A stretch of 64,000 bases of DNA from Alkalihalobacillus sp. FSL W8-0930 (GTDB lineage: Bacteria; Bacillota; Bacilli; Bacillales; Bacillaceae_D), in assembly GCA_037965595.1 (NCBI GenBank), contig CP150183.1:2294001-2358000 (forward strand), read 5' to 3'. The translations under genes were made by a program, and so were the position numbers. The notes below the pieces were generated by a model that did not search any database, was not told where the DNA came from, and saw only the letters and a list, made by a program, of their open reading frames with translations. Below are positions 36,235-46,202 of the stretch, one piece after another; the first letter of the stretch is position 1; each line of letters starts with the position of its first letter.

Positions 36235-37902
36235 ATGAAGCAAACTAAAAACAACCAAACAGCCGTATTTGCTTTAGGTGGTTTGGGCGAAATCGGTAAA
36301 AACACCTATGCCGTTCAGTTTCAGGACGAGATTATTTTAATAGATGCCGGAATTATGTTTCCAGAGGACGAACTTCTTGGTATTGATTATGTAATTCCTG
36401 ATTATACGTACCTTGTTAAGAATGAAGATAAAATTAAAGGCCTATTCATCACACATGGTCACGAGGACCACATCGGTGGAGTACCTTACCTATTAAAAGC
36501 TGTGAATGTACCAATCTATGGTGGAAAGCTTGCTCTTGGTCTTCTTAAAGGAAAACTTGAGGAACATGGACTTCTTCGTTCGGCCAAACTTCATGAAATT
36601 CAAGAAGAAGATGTGATTAAATTCACTAAAACATCGGTTTCCTTCTTCAGAACCACTCATAGTATTCCTGATGCCTATGGAATCGTTGTAAAAACGCCTC
36701 CTGGTAATGTTGTACATACGGGTGACTTTAAGTTTGATTTCACTCCTGTAGGAGAACCTGCTAACTTAACGAAGATGGCTAAGATCGGTGAAGATGGTGT
36801 TCTTTGCCTCCTTTCAGATAGTACAAACAGTGAGATTCCTGAATTCACAATGTCTGAACGTAAGGTTGGGGAAAGTATCGATGGTGTGTTCCGTAAAGTA
36901 GAAGGTAGAATTATCTTTGCTACTTTTGCATCGAACATTCATCGCCTTCAACAAGTAATCGAATCAGCTGTGACGCATGGTCGAAAAGTTGCTGTGTTTG
37001 GTCGTAGTATGGAGTCAGCCATTAATATTGGACAAGACCTTGGATATATCAATGCACCGAAGAGTACATTCATCGACTACTCTCAGCTGAATAAGCTGCC
37101 TGATAGTCAGGTTGTTATTCTTTGTACAGGAAGTCAAGGTGAGCCAATGGCAGCTCTTTCTCGTATTGCCTTTGGTACGCACCGTCAAATTCAAATCATT
37201 CCTGGTGATACGGTTGTATTCTCTTCTTCCCCTATTCCAGGTAATACGTTAAGCGTAAGCAAAACGATTAACCAATTGTATCGCGCTGGTGCAAATGTCA
37301 TTCATGGTCCATTAAGTGATATTCACACATCAGGACATGGTGGACAAGAAGAGCAGAAGCTGATGCTTCGCCTAATGAAACCGAAGTACTTCCTTCCGAT
37401 CCATGGTGAGTACCGGATGCTTAAAATGCACAGTAAGCTAGCTCAGGACTGTGGTGTTGCAGCAGAAAACTGCTTTATCATGGATAATGGTGATGTACTT
37501 GCCTTGCATCCTGATGAAGCGGGGATCTCGGGTAAGGTTCCTTCAGGCTCTGTTTATGTTGATGGGAACGGAATTGGCGATATTGGTAACATCGTTTTGC
37601 GTGATCGCCGAATTCTATCTGAGGAAGGTCTTGTAATTATTGTGGTTAGCTTAAACATGAAGGAATTCAAAGTGACAGCTGGACCTGACCTGATCTCACG
37701 TGGCTTCGTATACATGCGTGAATCCAGTGATTTAATTTATGAAGCTCAAAAGCTTTTAGCGAAACATTTGGATACAATCATGGAGCGCAAAACCACGCAA
37801 TGGTCTGAAATTAAGAATGAATTGGCCGATACACTCGGACCATTTTTGTATGAAAGAACAAAACGTAAGCCGATGATTTTACCGATTATCATGGAAATAT
37901 AA
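36235..37902 (+). CDS. rnjA: Ribonuclease J1
   Basis: 555 residues. Metallo-beta-lactamase/beta-CASP enzyme: [35 protein letters not shown] and [11 protein letters not shown], with the RNase J C-terminal domain. 5'-3' exonuclease and endonuclease in mRNA decay and rRNA maturation. Second gene of the rpoY operon. Confidence 0.97.
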   Translation: MKQTKNNQTAVFALGGLGEIGKNTYAVQFQDEIILIDAGIMFPEDELLGIDYVIPDYTYLVKNEDKIKGLFITHGHEDHIGGVPYLLKAVNVPIYGGKLALGLLKGKLEEHGLLRSAKLHEIQEEDVIKFTKTSVSFFRTTHSIPDAYGIVVKTPPGNVVHTGDFKFDFTPVGEPANLTKMAKIGEDGVLCLLSDSTNSEIPEFTMSERKVGESIDGVFRKVEGRIIFATFASNIHRLQQVIESAVTHGRKVAVFGRSMESAINIGQDLGYINAPKSTFIDYSQLNKLPDSQVVILCTGSQGEPMAALSRIAFGTHRQIQIIPGDTVVFSSSPIPGNTLSVSKTINQLYRAGANVIHGPLSDIHTSGHGGQEEQKLMLRLMKPKYFLPIHGEYRMLKMHSKLAQDCGVAAENCFIMDNGDVLALHPDEAGISGKVPSGSVYVDGNGIGDIGNIVLRDRRILSEEGLVIIVVSLNMKEFKVTAGPDLISRGFVYMRESSDLIYEAQKLLAKHLDTIMERKTTQWSEIKNELADTLGPFLYERTKRKPMILPIIMEI

Positions 37903-37939
37903 AAAAAGAAGCGATCATCTCGGATGATCGCTTCTTTTT
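37903..37939. terminator. Bidirectional terminator rnjA / ykuV
   Basis: 16-bp perfect stem AAAAAGAAGCGATCAT and complement, 5-nt loop, T-runs on both strands. Confidence 0.95.
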
Positions 37940-37944
37940 ATGTT

Positions 37945-38397
37945 CTATTCTTTTATTCCTAATACGCGATTCACACGTTTTGTCAGCATTTTCATGCCGC
38001 CGCCACCCGCTTGGAAATGGCGCAGTTGCCCTTCTTCATCAAATACATAATAAGAAGGTACATACTCATTTTCAAATGCATCTGTAAGCTTGTGCTCACT
38101 ATCAACATAGATCGGCTGATCAATGTTGTGCTCCGCTGCTACCTTTTTAATTTCTTCAAGATCTAAATCTTTTTCAGAACGTGGCATGTGTACCGCAACC
38201 ACATTTAATTGATCTTTATAGGTGTCACGAAACTCATTCACATTTGGCATTGCTTCTTTACATAAACCACAGCTGATAGACCAAAAATGAATCAGTGTCG
38301 GTTTTGATCCGACTAACTCTCCTCTTGTTACTTCACCGTTTAACCATTCAGTTGCCCCGTCTAATGCAGGCATTTGCGAACGTAGTTTTAAAGCCAC
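37945..38397 (-). CDS. ykuV: Thiol-disulfide oxidoreductase YkuV
   Basis: 150 residues, cytosolic thioredoxin/TlpA fold with SCGLC active site (CxxC) and cis-proline in EYVPSYYV. Nearly superimposable on B. subtilis YkuV. GTG start after GGGAG. Downstream of the peroxiredoxin ykuU, which it probably reduces; a hairpin lies between them. Confidence 0.93.
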   Translation of the reverse strand: MALKLRSQMPALDGATEWLNGEVTRGELVGSKPTLIHFWSISCGLCKEAMPNVNEFRDTYKDQLNVVAVHMPRSEKDLDLEEIKKVAAEHNIDQPIYVDSEHKLTDAFENEYVPSYYVFDEEGQLRHFQAGGGGMKMLTKRVNRVLGIKE

Positions 38398-38429
38398 TTT
38401 TGTTCATCTCCCTTTCTATTAATGTAAAC

Positions 38430-38464
38430 GAAAAGGCCTAACATTAAATAGCTAGACCTTTTCA
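38430..38464 (-). terminator. Intercistronic hairpin ykuU-ykuV
   Basis: GAAAAGG-c-CTA pairs with TAG-a-CCTTTTC. Between ykuU and ykuV, so it may be a partial terminator that lowers ykuV expression. Confidence 0.6.
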
Positions 38465-38480
38465 TACAACTCAAGAATTC

Positions 38481-39026
38481 TTATAGAGTTGCTTGTCCTG
38501 GCTTCCAGTTTGCTGGGCAAAGTCCACCAGTTTGAAGTGCTTGAAGTACACGAAGTGTCTCATCAACATCGCGACCGATGTCGTTGTGATTCACTACAGA
38601 ATATTTTAATTCGCCTTCTGGATCAATAATGAACAATCCACGTAAAGCAATTCCTTCATCTTCAATTAGCACACCGTACTCACGAGAGATCGCGTGGTTC
38701 GTGTCAGCAGCAAGAGAGTAGTTTAAGTCACCTAGACCATTCTCATCACGAGACGTATTGATCCAAGCTTTGTGCGTGTGAATCGTATCTGTTGAAACCC
38801 CAACGATCACTGCATCAAGATCTTCAAATTCATCATTACGATCACTTAGTGATGTAATTTCCGTTGGACATACAAATGTAAAGTCCATTGGATAGAAGAA
38901 TAACACTGTCCACTTATCGTTTTTCATGTTTTCTTCAAGACTTACTCGTCCAAATTCTTTGTTTGGAAATACTGCCTCCATATCAAATCGAGGTGCTTGT
39001 TTACCTACCATACGTTTATCAGACAT
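38481..39026 (-). CDS. ykuU: 2-Cys peroxiredoxin YkuU (AhpC/Prx1 type)
   Basis: 181 residues. Peroxidatic cysteine in DFTFVCPTEI, resolving cysteine in GGLCPANWKPG. Reduces peroxides using thioredoxin-like donors. GAAGGAGG upstream of the ATG and a consensus-like promoter at 39072-39100. First gene of a ykuU-ykuV pair. Confidence 0.95.
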   Translation of the reverse strand: MSDKRMVGKQAPRFDMEAVFPNKEFGRVSLEENMKNDKWTVLFFYPMDFTFVCPTEITSLSDRNDEFEDLDAVIVGVSTDTIHTHKAWINTSRDENGLGDLNYSLAADTNHAISREYGVLIEDEGIALRGLFIIDPEGELKYSVVNHNDIGRDVDETLRVLQALQTGGLCPANWKPGQATL

Positions 39027-39071
39027 ACTAATTCCTCCTTCAACTGAATCAATGCTTTTTTCACCTTAGTT

Positions 39072-39100
39072 ATTATAAAAGAGCAACATTTTTTAGTCAA
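39072..39100 (-). promoter_or_regulatory. Sigma-A promoter of ykuU
   Basis: Minus strand TTGACT, 17-nt spacer, TATAAT: 11 of 12 consensus positions. Confidence 0.75.
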
Positions 39101-39322
39101 TGTTATGTAAGAATAAATGTAAAGTAGTGATCTCTTTTATGACATGACCTAAGATGTAGTTTACCCAGTAAATGTTTGAATAAACGACACTGTTCCCCTT
39201 AAGTATACTTCTTTTTTAATGAGTAAGGAAATGATAAGGCTCTACCCTCTTCATTTGAGATTCTCATGTGCCTATGCTAGGATTTAAGACGATATCATTT
39301 ATTGCTGATTGTGTAGGAGCTG

Positions 39323-40159
39323 ATGGAGAAAATGAGTAATTGGTTTAATGAATTGAATGTAGGCGCACTCCTTGAGAGTGGAATTTTGTTAATCGGTCAA
39401 TTAGTACTGGCGTTTATCGCCTTTTATGTAGCGAGAGCTATTGGACGTAAGGTGATTACACAAACATTTGCCAAGATGAAGGATCAACGAAATATTTCTG
39501 CGGGAAGAAGTCATACCTTAGAAAAGCTTACTAAAAACATTCTTTCGTATGTTCTCGGATTTATTTTAGTGACGTTTATTGCTGAAATGTTTGGTTTGTC
39601 TCCAGGCGCACTGATTGCTGGAGCCGGTGTCGTTGGACTAGCGATTGGCTTTGGGGCACAAGGTCTAGTCAGTGACGTTGTAACAGGCTTTTTCTTATTA
39701 CTTGAAAAGCAAGTAGATGTAGGTGATTACGTCACGATTGCGGGTCTAGATGGTGTGGTTGAAGAGGTTGGTTTGCGAACAACACAAGTGCGTGGGTTTG
39801 ATGGGTCCTTATCCTTTATTCCAAACCGAAATATTACAGATGTTCATAACCACTCGCGTGGAAATATGCGAGCCCTCGTAGATGTCAGCGTGCCGTTTGA
39901 GGATGACATGGACACGACCATCCAACTAATTCAAGAAGCTTGCCTTGATCTTGGAGAGGTGAAAGAATTCATTAAAGAAGGTCCAGATGTCTTAGGAGTG
40001 GAAGACTTAACTTCTTCCCTTGTCACGATTCGAGTGATTGCTAAAACTGAGAACATGCACCAATGGACAGTCGAACGCCGTATTCGCCAAGCTATTAAGC
40101 AAGCGATGGAAAAAAAGAAACAACTGGATGATGCTGCATCAACAAATGACGAAGAATAA
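39323..40159 (+). CDS. ykuT: Small-conductance mechanosensitive channel YkuT
   Basis: 278 residues. MscS family: three membrane segments, the pore helix GAGVVGLAIGFGAQGLVSDV and the beta domain VGDYVTIAGLDGVVEEVG with FIPNRNI. Releases solutes on hypo-osmotic shock. Two starts, ATG 39323 and ATG 39332, are both poorly spaced from TAGGAG; the choice is open. Confidence 0.93.
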   Translation: MEKMSNWFNELNVGALLESGILLIGQLVLAFIAFYVARAIGRKVITQTFAKMKDQRNISAGRSHTLEKLTKNILSYVLGFILVTFIAEMFGLSPGALIAGAGVVGLAIGFGAQGLVSDVVTGFFLLLEKQVDVGDYVTIAGLDGVVEEVGLRTTQVRGFDGSLSFIPNRNITDVHNHSRGNMRALVDVSVPFEDDMDTTIQLIQEACLDLGEVKEFIKEGPDVLGVEDLTSSLVTIRVIAKTENMHQWTVERRIRQAIKQAMEKKKQLDDAASTNDEE

Positions 40160-40163
40160 CTCA

Positions 40164-40198
40164 AAAAAACCAGGTGAAAAAGGTTCACCTGGTTTTTT
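40164..40198. terminator. Bidirectional terminator ykuT / ykuS
   Basis: 15-bp stem AAAAAACCAGGTGAA/TTCACCTGGTTTTTT, 5-nt loop. Confidence 0.93.
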
Positions 40199-40207
40199 GC
40201 GTACAGA

Positions 40208-40462
40208 TTAATGCGTTTGGTTATTTAATGTATGCTCCACTCGTTCACAAACATCCATAGCAGACATTCCATCTGCATTGATGACTGTTCCATTTGTCAC
40301 ATGATCTTGAATGCCCATCACATTCTGATCCAATCCAGAAATGACACAACAGTCACAAGAGCTTGCATCATTTTCTTGCTTAAGTGAAACCACATCATAT
40401 CCTTTAGATGCGAGTTCCTCACTAACAGCTGTTAACGATTGTTCAACGCCAATACGCGCCAT
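40208..40462 (-). CDS. ykuS: YkuS family protein (UPF0180)
   Basis: 84 residues, ARIGVEQSLTAVSEELASKG start and a DCCVISGLDQNVMG segment with paired cysteines. Function unknown. GGGAGG precedes the ATG. In B. subtilis it lies between ykuR and ykuT, as here. Confidence 0.92.
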   Translation of the reverse strand: MARIGVEQSLTAVSEELASKGYDVVSLKQENDASSCDCCVISGLDQNVMGIQDHVTNGTVINADGMSAMDVCERVEHTLNNQTH

Positions 40463-40559
40463 ATCAATTTCCTCCCTTAAGATAAAGTTCTTGCGTAGCT
40501 AGGTTGTCCAAATGACAAGTAGATATGCAGGATGCTTCACCTTATGTCTGAGAAAATCA

Positions 40560-40587
40560 TGACCAAGCGTCACTTTATGCTTGGTCC
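40560..40587 (-). terminator. Terminator of the DAP operon
   Basis: Stem GACCAAGC/GCTTGGTC overlapping the ykuR stop; weak T-tail. Confidence 0.5.
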
Positions 40588-41708
40588 ATCTTCCACGTAA
40601 AGTACTCAATTAGATGATTGACAGCTATTTGGATCGCAGCCTCGTCTGGGAGCAGGCGCGCATCATGCAGCCCGTATGGACTGTTAACCCCTAACCAGAA
40701 CATAAATCCAGGAATCTGCTCGAGGAAGTAACCAAAGTCTTCACCGGTCATAGCTGCTGGTGCCTCTACAAAAGAGACATTCTTATCTGCTTCAGCAAAG
40801 CTCATATATTCTTTAGTGATCGCAGAATGATTAGATACTTGACAGTAATTGCTTCCGTAATCAATTGTCAGCTCACATTCAAAGGAAGCTTCAATTCCTT
40901 TTGCGATTGCCTCAATCCGACGTTTCATTTCGATCATCGATTCAATAGAGAGGCTTCGAATGGTCCCTTCTACTCTCGCTGACTCCGCAATGATATTCTG
41001 CTTCGTCCCACCTTGAATGACTCCAATTGTCACGACACCTGAATCGAGTGGATTGATATTTCGGGCAACAATGGTTTGTAGCTGTGTCACAAAATGACTC
41101 GCCGCGACAACCATATCACGGGCTGTATGTGGATAGGCAGCATGTCCGCCTTTGCCTTTTAGATCAATAAATAACTCTGAGGTGTTGGCAAAAAGCAGCC
41201 CTTCACGTGTTGAAACAGTACCTACTGGGAGCTCTGGTGCGATATGCAAAGCAACCATTTGATCTGGCCAAAAATCCTTTAGTACCTGTTCATCAAGCAT
41301 TGGTTTCGCGCCACCAGGTCCCTCTTCCGCTGGTTGAAACACAAATACGAGGTTATCTTTCGGTTGGTGTGTTGAAACGTGTGAAAGCACACCTAGGGCA
41401 ATCGTCATATGAAAGTCATGTCCGCACGCATGCATCATGTTGTCATGCTCTGAAGCAAACGTCTCGATACCTGAACGTTCAGCAATTGGTAATCCGTCCA
41501 TATCTGCTCTATAAGCAAGGGTTTGCTTCGGGTCAGATCCTTGTATATATACAAGTACACCTGTACGCCACAGTTTTATCTTCCAATACTCTTGGGCCAT
41601 TGGTTCAAGTATTTCTAAAATAAGTTGCTGCGTTTTAAACTCGTTAAACCCGATTTCTGGGATCTGGTGAAAACGGCGTCTTAAAGCAATTAATTCTTCG
41701 GTTTTCAT
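40575..41708 (-). CDS. ykuR: N-acetyldiaminopimelate deacetylase (YkuR)
   Basis: 377 residues, M20 metallopeptidase family: [30 protein letters not shown] and GEDFGYFLE. Removes the acetyl group to give LL-diaminopimelate, in the acetylase branch of lysine and cell-wall synthesis. ATG overlaps the stop of the aminotransferase by 4 nt, so the two are coupled. Confidence 0.93.
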   Translation of the reverse strand: MKTEELIALRRRFHQIPEIGFNEFKTQQLILEILEPMAQEYWKIKLWRTGVLVYIQGSDPKQTLAYRADMDGLPIAERSGIETFASEHDNMMHACGHDFHMTIALGVLSHVSTHQPKDNLVFVFQPAEEGPGGAKPMLDEQVLKDFWPDQMVALHIAPELPVGTVSTREGLLFANTSELFIDLKGKGGHAAYPHTARDMVVAASHFVTQLQTIVARNINPLDSGVVTIGVIQGGTKQNIIAESARVEGTIRSLSIESMIEMKRRIEAIAKGIEASFECELTIDYGSNYCQVSNHSAITKEYMSFAEADKNVSFVEAPAAMTGEDFGYFLEQIPGFMFWLGVNSPYGLHDARLLPDEAAIQIAVNHLIEYFTWKMDQA

Positions 41709-42904
41709 TCGTTCACCTCTTGTAATACTTCATTAAACAATGTTAAGAAATCGTGGATCTGTTCATCACTTACAATAAGCGGAGGTAATAGTCGGATGAT
41801 CGTTTGTTGGGTAACATCCACTAGCATTCCTCTCTCAATAAGCTTGTGCTGAATCTGCTTGACCGATTTCGGCTCAAGCTTCGTGACCACACCAATCATC
41901 ATTCCTAAGCCACGAATTGACTCGATCTTATCTGTATGTTCTTTCTTCAACCCTTCAAGGCCATCTAATAGAATCTTAGACGCACGTTTTCCGTCAGCAA
42001 GCACACCATCATCAAGAAGCAGCTTGAGTACCGTATTACCAAGAGCCGAACTAAGCGGGGATGGTGCAAATGTTGTCCCATGATCCCCAGGCTTAAACAA
42101 GTCCTTATGGGCTTCTTTCACGATAATTCCACCTAGAGGTAGTCCTCCTCCGATCCCTTTTGCAAAAAGCACAACATCCGGTTGAACCGCCGTATGCTGG
42201 TATGCAAAAAGCTCGCCTGTTCGTCCGATTCCTGTTTGAATTTCGTCCATACAAAAAAGCACACCATACGTTTCACATAAAGCTGCTGCTTGCTCGATGT
42301 ATGATGCCTCTAAAGGAAGCACGCCACCCGAGCCTAAAACAGGCTCCATTAAAAGAGCAGCCGGTTTCTCTTCGCGTAAGATCGTTTCCAAGGCTTCCAA
42401 GTCATGCGGTTCCACATCATACACAGGAAAATCACTTACAGGAAAGTCTTGATAGACGCCTGGCTGTCTTGTTAGCTTTAGAGCACCAAGTGTACGACCG
42501 TGAAAGCTTTTCTTCAGGACAACGATTCCATCTTTCTCTTTCTGTGTTTTTGTCCATTTATGAATAAGCTTAACCACAGCTTCTGTCGCTTCCGCACCTG
42601 AATTTGTATAAAAAACTCTACCTGGGAATGTTTCTTGAATCAGTCGTTCAGCCAGTTCAACAGCTGGTTTGTTCACATATAGGTTTGAGATATGAAGAAA
42701 CTTTTCCCCCTGATCTTTTAATGTCTGAACAATGTCAGGATGCGAATGACCTAAAATATTTACTGCCAAGCCGGTAATAAAATCAAGATATCGTTTTCCA
42801 TCCTCATCGATTAACTCTGCGCCCTCTCCCCGTTCGATCACTAGAGGCAGTCTACCATATGTATTCATAAGTGCCTGATGATTTCGCTCGTTCCAATCTG
42901 ACAT
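41705..42904 (-). CDS. Class-III PLP aminotransferase in the DAP operon (ArgD-like)
   Basis: 399 residues from ATG 42904 (GAGGAGTG). Class-III markers: [45 protein letters not shown] and the PLP-lysine region [14 protein letters not shown]. Closest to acetylornithine aminotransferases. Its place between dapH and ykuR, with a 4-nt overlap, suggests N-acetyl-LL-diaminopimelate aminotransferase activity, the missing step of this branch; in B. subtilis a class-I enzyme (PatA) does this. Acetylornithine activity cannot be excluded. Confidence 0.85.
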   Translation of the reverse strand: MSDWNERNHQALMNTYGRLPLVIERGEGAELIDEDGKRYLDFITGLAVNILGHSHPDIVQTLKDQGEKFLHISNLYVNKPAVELAERLIQETFPGRVFYTNSGAEATEAVVKLIHKWTKTQKEKDGIVVLKKSFHGRTLGALKLTRQPGVYQDFPVSDFPVYDVEPHDLEALETILREEKPAALLMEPVLGSGGVLPLEASYIEQAAALCETYGVLFCMDEIQTGIGRTGELFAYQHTAVQPDVVLFAKGIGGGLPLGGIIVKEAHKDLFKPGDHGTTFAPSPLSSALGNTVLKLLLDDGVLADGKRASKILLDGLEGLKKEHTDKIESIRGLGMMIGVVTKLEPKSVKQIQHKLIERGMLVDVTQQTIIRLLPPLIVSDEQIHDFLTLFNEVLQEVNE

Positions 42905-42945
42905 GCAATCACTCCTCAATCTAATTGGATACAGAAAAACCTTGT

Positions 42946-42968
42946 CACCTGTACTGGCGACAAGGCTT
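42946..42968 (-). other. Intercistronic hairpin dapH / aminotransferase
   Basis: CCTTGTC/GACAAGG stem between dapH and the next gene. May attenuate or protect the operon mRNA; no T-run. Confidence 0.4.
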
Positions 42969-42987
42969 CTCCCTATCTACATTTCTA

Positions 42988-43704
42988 TTAGTCGTTTAAA
43001 CGACGTAGTTCTTGTTTAATTTCTGTTTTACCTTTTGTTTTTTCATCAATTTCTTTGATTACGCGTGCAGGTGTACCAGCAACTACAGTATTTGAAGGTA
43101 CATCCTCTGTAACAATGGCTCCAGCAGCGACAACGGCTCCCTTACCTACTGTTACGCCTTCAAGAACCACAACGTTTGCACCAATCACAACATCATCTTC
43201 TACGATAACAGGCTTAGCAGATGGTGGCTCAATGACACCAGCAAGAACAGATCCCGCACCAACGTGGCAGTTCTTACCAACTGTTGCACGTCCACCAAGA
43301 ACAGCGTTCATGTCGATCATTGTTCCTTCACCGATTACAGCACCGATGTTAATGCTTGCACCCATCATGATCACTGCGCCTTTTCCGATTTCTACTTGAT
43401 CACGGATAATTGCACCTGGCTCAATACGCGCTTCAATTCCTTTAAGGTCTAGAAGTGGAATAGCAGAATGACGACGATCGTTTTCAACAACATAGTCTTC
43501 AATGTTCGCTTGATTTTCTTCAAGAACTGCGTTGATTTCGTCCCACTCACCAAAGACAACCCCGGTTTGTCCATTTATAAAGGCTTTTGTATCTTCGCCA
43601 AAAGAAATCCCCTCAAGGTTTCCTTTGATATGTACTTTTACAGGTGTTTTCTTTTTACTTTCAGAGATAAACTTAATAATTTCGTTTGCATCCATTTGAT
43701 TCAT
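42988..43704 (-). CDS. dapH: Tetrahydrodipicolinate N-acetyltransferase (DapH)
   Basis: 238 residues. DapH N-terminal domain ([20 protein letters not shown]) and a left-handed beta-helix of hexapeptide repeats ([20 protein letters not shown] etc.), the acetyl-CoA binding fold. Acetylates tetrahydrodipicolinate, first step of the acetylase DAP branch. AGGAGG, 8-nt spacing. First gene of dapH-aminotransferase-ykuR. Confidence 0.95.
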   Translation of the reverse strand: MNQMDANEIIKFISESKKKTPVKVHIKGNLEGISFGEDTKAFINGQTGVVFGEWDEINAVLEENQANIEDYVVENDRRHSAIPLLDLKGIEARIEPGAIIRDQVEIGKGAVIMMGASINIGAVIGEGTMIDMNAVLGGRATVGKNCHVGAGSVLAGVIEPPSAKPVIVEDDVVIGANVVVLEGVTVGKGAVVAAGAIVTEDVPSNTVVAGTPARVIKEIDEKTKGKTEIKQELRRLND

Positions 43705-43778
43705 GACCTTTTCCTCCTAGCAATTACGTTCAGTATACTCACAATCATAAAGATTTCCCCGTAAAAATGCAACGCTTA

Positions 43779-44675
43779 TCATCCAAGGATCATAATTAGG
43801 ATCGTAATCGTCGGAATACTGATAAGAGTTGTAATTAAGGTAACACTTGAAACAAGCTTAGGCTGCGCTTGAAATTGGACAGCATACATCACAATCGTTG
43901 CGGCTGATGGCATCGCTGCAGATACAATAAGTACTTTACCAAGTAATGGGTCAAGCGGCATCAGTGAGACTAACACCCAAGCAAGCACAGGTGAGATGAA
44001 CATACGCAGAATCACACTAAAGGTTATATTACCCCAATCGAAATTCCCCCATTTGATCATCGCAAGCTGCATACCTAAAATGACCATAACCATTGGGATC
44101 GCAGCATCTGAAATAAGATCTACGGTTCCAAACAAATTGTCAGGTATCTTCACTTGAGTAAAATTAAGAATGAGAGCAAAAATCGCGGCATACGAAGCAG
44201 GCATTTTCGCAACAGACTTCATCGCTATGCGGATACCGGCTTTTCCTTTAACCGCATAATAGACTCCAAAGAAATTCATTAGGATGGATTGAAGCACCAT
44301 GGCAGAGATAGCAAATTGAAAACCAGATTCCCCGTAGGCGAACAAAATAATCGGTGTACCATAGTTTCCGGTGTTCATGAACGCTGTCGATAAGATGAGT
44401 GCATTTTCCGTGGATAGATCAATCTTTCGGATTTTCGTATAGATCTTACAAATAAAAATAATGAGAAACATTAGTATAAATGAAAAGAGAACCATATAAC
44501 TATATTGGCTATTTAACTCTGTTTCATAAAAGGTCTTAAACACAAGACAAGGCGTCATCACATAAATGGCCATAGTAGAAATAGGACGGATATCGACCTT
44601 TGCCACACGTTGAAGAATATACCCAATCATAAAAATCAAAATAACAGGTAAAACCACTTGAATAAATATTGTCAA
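43779..44675 (-). CDS. AEC-family (auxin efflux carrier-like) transporter
   Basis: 298 residues, about 10 membrane segments, in two halves; FMNTGNYGTPIILFAYG is the family signature and AMPSAATIVMYAVQF recurs in the second half. Bacterial AEC proteins move dicarboxylates such as malate; substrate not readable. TTG start after AAAGGAG. Downstream of the DAP genes but separated by a 74-nt gap and oriented the same way. Confidence 0.9.
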   Translation of the reverse strand: MTIFIQVVLPVILIFMIGYILQRVAKVDIRPISTMAIYVMTPCLVFKTFYETELNSQYSYMVLFSFILMFLIIFICKIYTKIRKIDLSTENALILSTAFMNTGNYGTPIILFAYGESGFQFAISAMVLQSILMNFFGVYYAVKGKAGIRIAMKSVAKMPASYAAIFALILNFTQVKIPDNLFGTVDLISDAAIPMVMVILGMQLAMIKWGNFDWGNITFSVILRMFISPVLAWVLVSLMPLDPLLGKVLIVSAAMPSAATIVMYAVQFQAQPKLVSSVTLITTLISIPTITILIMILG

Positions 44676-44998
44676 AACAAAAGAACTCCTTTTCGCGTTA
44701 CTGCCGTGTCAGTATATCATACTCTTTGTTTTAGGTTAGAGGGTTCTTAGTGTTTTCTTGCCACTCTTAAGATAAAAAGAATGGGGAGTGAGATATAACA
44801 TATAGCAAAGCACGATATCCGCTACGGAAGGGACGGCCTCAGCCCCTTTCGCGGGAAAGCGCCGCTACAGTGTCTTTACCACGTCCTATTCCGTAGGAGT
44901 CTCGGGTTCTTCCTCCGCTCGGTTTACAAAAAAAGAACGGCGAATGATTCAATCGTAGAATCATTCGCCATTTTTTCATTGATTTTTAGTTTTGTCGT
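44676..44998. other. Intergenic region with dispersed repeat copy B
   Basis: No gene. It contains the repeat copy B (44809-44996) and its terminating hairpin. Confidence 0.7.
44809..44996. repeat. Dispersed hairpin element, copy B (full length)
   Basis: Shares with copy A the block GCACGATATCCGCTAC, the hairpin GGCGAATGATTC/GAATCATTCGCC (44936-44972) and the tail TGATTTTTAG. Between them lies a GC-rich stretch of about 100 nt (CTTTCGCGGGAAAGCG; TATTCCGTAGGAGTCTCGG; TTCCTCCGCTC) that resembles the palindromic repeats common in Bacillaceae chromosomes. The hairpin plus T7 (minus strand) terminates the HD-GYP gene. Confidence 0.75.
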
Positions 44999-46039
44999 TT
45001 AGTCTACAATCTTCTCAATGAAAACGGTTGGGTGTTTGACTAGATTGATATCGACTGCTTGAAACTCTCCGTGCCCGTGGCCTTCTGCCTTAAAAATACG
45101 CACAAATGGTCGTTGTGGGATGCCATCATTTTGCGCGGATACGACCCCATATTCGCCTGTCGACAAAACCACCTGGATGCCTGTCGGATAAAAGGCAATC
45201 GTTTTAAGGAAGTGTGACACGATTTGATGGCCGTAACGCACACCCGTTAAACCCATAATGATTTCGCACGCTTCATGTGGCAGCATCCGTCCACCCGGTC
45301 TAAGCGGGCTGATTAGATGATCAAACGCATTCGCTACTGCAACAATCTTTGCAAATACGTGAATATCCTTTTCTAGTAACTGACGAGGAATCCCGCTTCC
45401 ATCTACATGTTCATGATGAGAAAGAGCAATGTGAGCAGAAAGGGCACTCATTTCACTATTTTTACGTAAGACATTAAATCCTCTCCAAGTATGATGATCC
45501 CCCATCACGACTTTTGGTTCGTTATCTTTTAAGGAAGCCATCTTGCCGATATCATGCATTAGCGCACCTGTTGCAAGCTCATACAGCTTCGCTCTCGGTA
45601 ATCCGAGACGAACCCCAACAATGGTTGAGATCATACACACATTTAGGGAATGAACAAACAACCCATTATCCTCGGTTCTCATGTCCGTTAAACTTAATAG
45701 AGACTGACTGTGATTGAGGATTTCTTCGACGATCTGCTTTACTGATTGCTGGACTGATTTTAGTTCAAAGTCTTGGCCTTCTTGTACAAATTGAAAAGAC
45801 TCGGTTAAATTTGCAAAGGTTGCTCGTTTCACTTCCTCTGAAACAAGATCTTCTTTTTTTATTTCATTGTCAAAGGGGTCCTGAAGATAAACGGCTTTGA
45901 TTCCTAAGCGCTTTAAGCGACTAATCAATGCCGGTGTCAGAGACGCGCCTTCATTTAATAATACCCTGCCATCACTTGTATAAATTTGTTTGCCTAATTT
46001 TTCATTAGCCTGCGTGAGTTCTATGGTCGTATAGCGCAT
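44999..46039 (-). CDS. HD-GYP domain protein
   Basis: 346 residues. N-terminal DUF3391-like region (GKQIYTSDGRVLLNEG; RLKRLGIKAVYL) followed by an HD-GYP phosphodiesterase domain: HSLNVCMIS, HDIGKMA and HHEHVDGSGIP. The GYP motif is degenerate (GIP). Probable cyclic-di-GMP phosphodiesterase; the altered triplet leaves activity uncertain. AAAGGGG precedes the ATG. Confidence 0.88.
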   Translation of the reverse strand: MRYTTIELTQANEKLGKQIYTSDGRVLLNEGASLTPALISRLKRLGIKAVYLQDPFDNEIKKEDLVSEEVKRATFANLTESFQFVQEGQDFELKSVQQSVKQIVEEILNHSQSLLSLTDMRTEDNGLFVHSLNVCMISTIVGVRLGLPRAKLYELATGALMHDIGKMASLKDNEPKVVMGDHHTWRGFNVLRKNSEMSALSAHIALSHHEHVDGSGIPRQLLEKDIHVFAKIVAVANAFDHLISPLRPGGRMLPHEACEIIMGLTGVRYGHQIVSHFLKTIAFYPTGIQVVLSTGEYGVVSAQNDGIPQRPFVRIFKAEGHGHGEFQAVDINLVKHPTVFIEKIVD

Positions 46040-46165
46040 GATGAAACCCCTTTGGTCAGAATACTCTTATTATACTAATCTTCTCCCTTTTATCGGTTCT
46101 TTTTTTGTTTATTCTTATGTTTTGTCGATAAATAGTGCTAGAGTCCCGTGTTGTTTTAAAGAAAA

Positions 46166-46197
46166 AAGAAGAGTGACCCCGATTGATCACTCTTCTT
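46166..46197 (-). terminator. Terminator of MscS-family gene
   Basis: Stem AAGAAGAGTGA/TCACTCTTCTT, T6 on the minus strand. Confidence 0.92.
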
Positions 46198-46202
46198 GCA
46201 TT

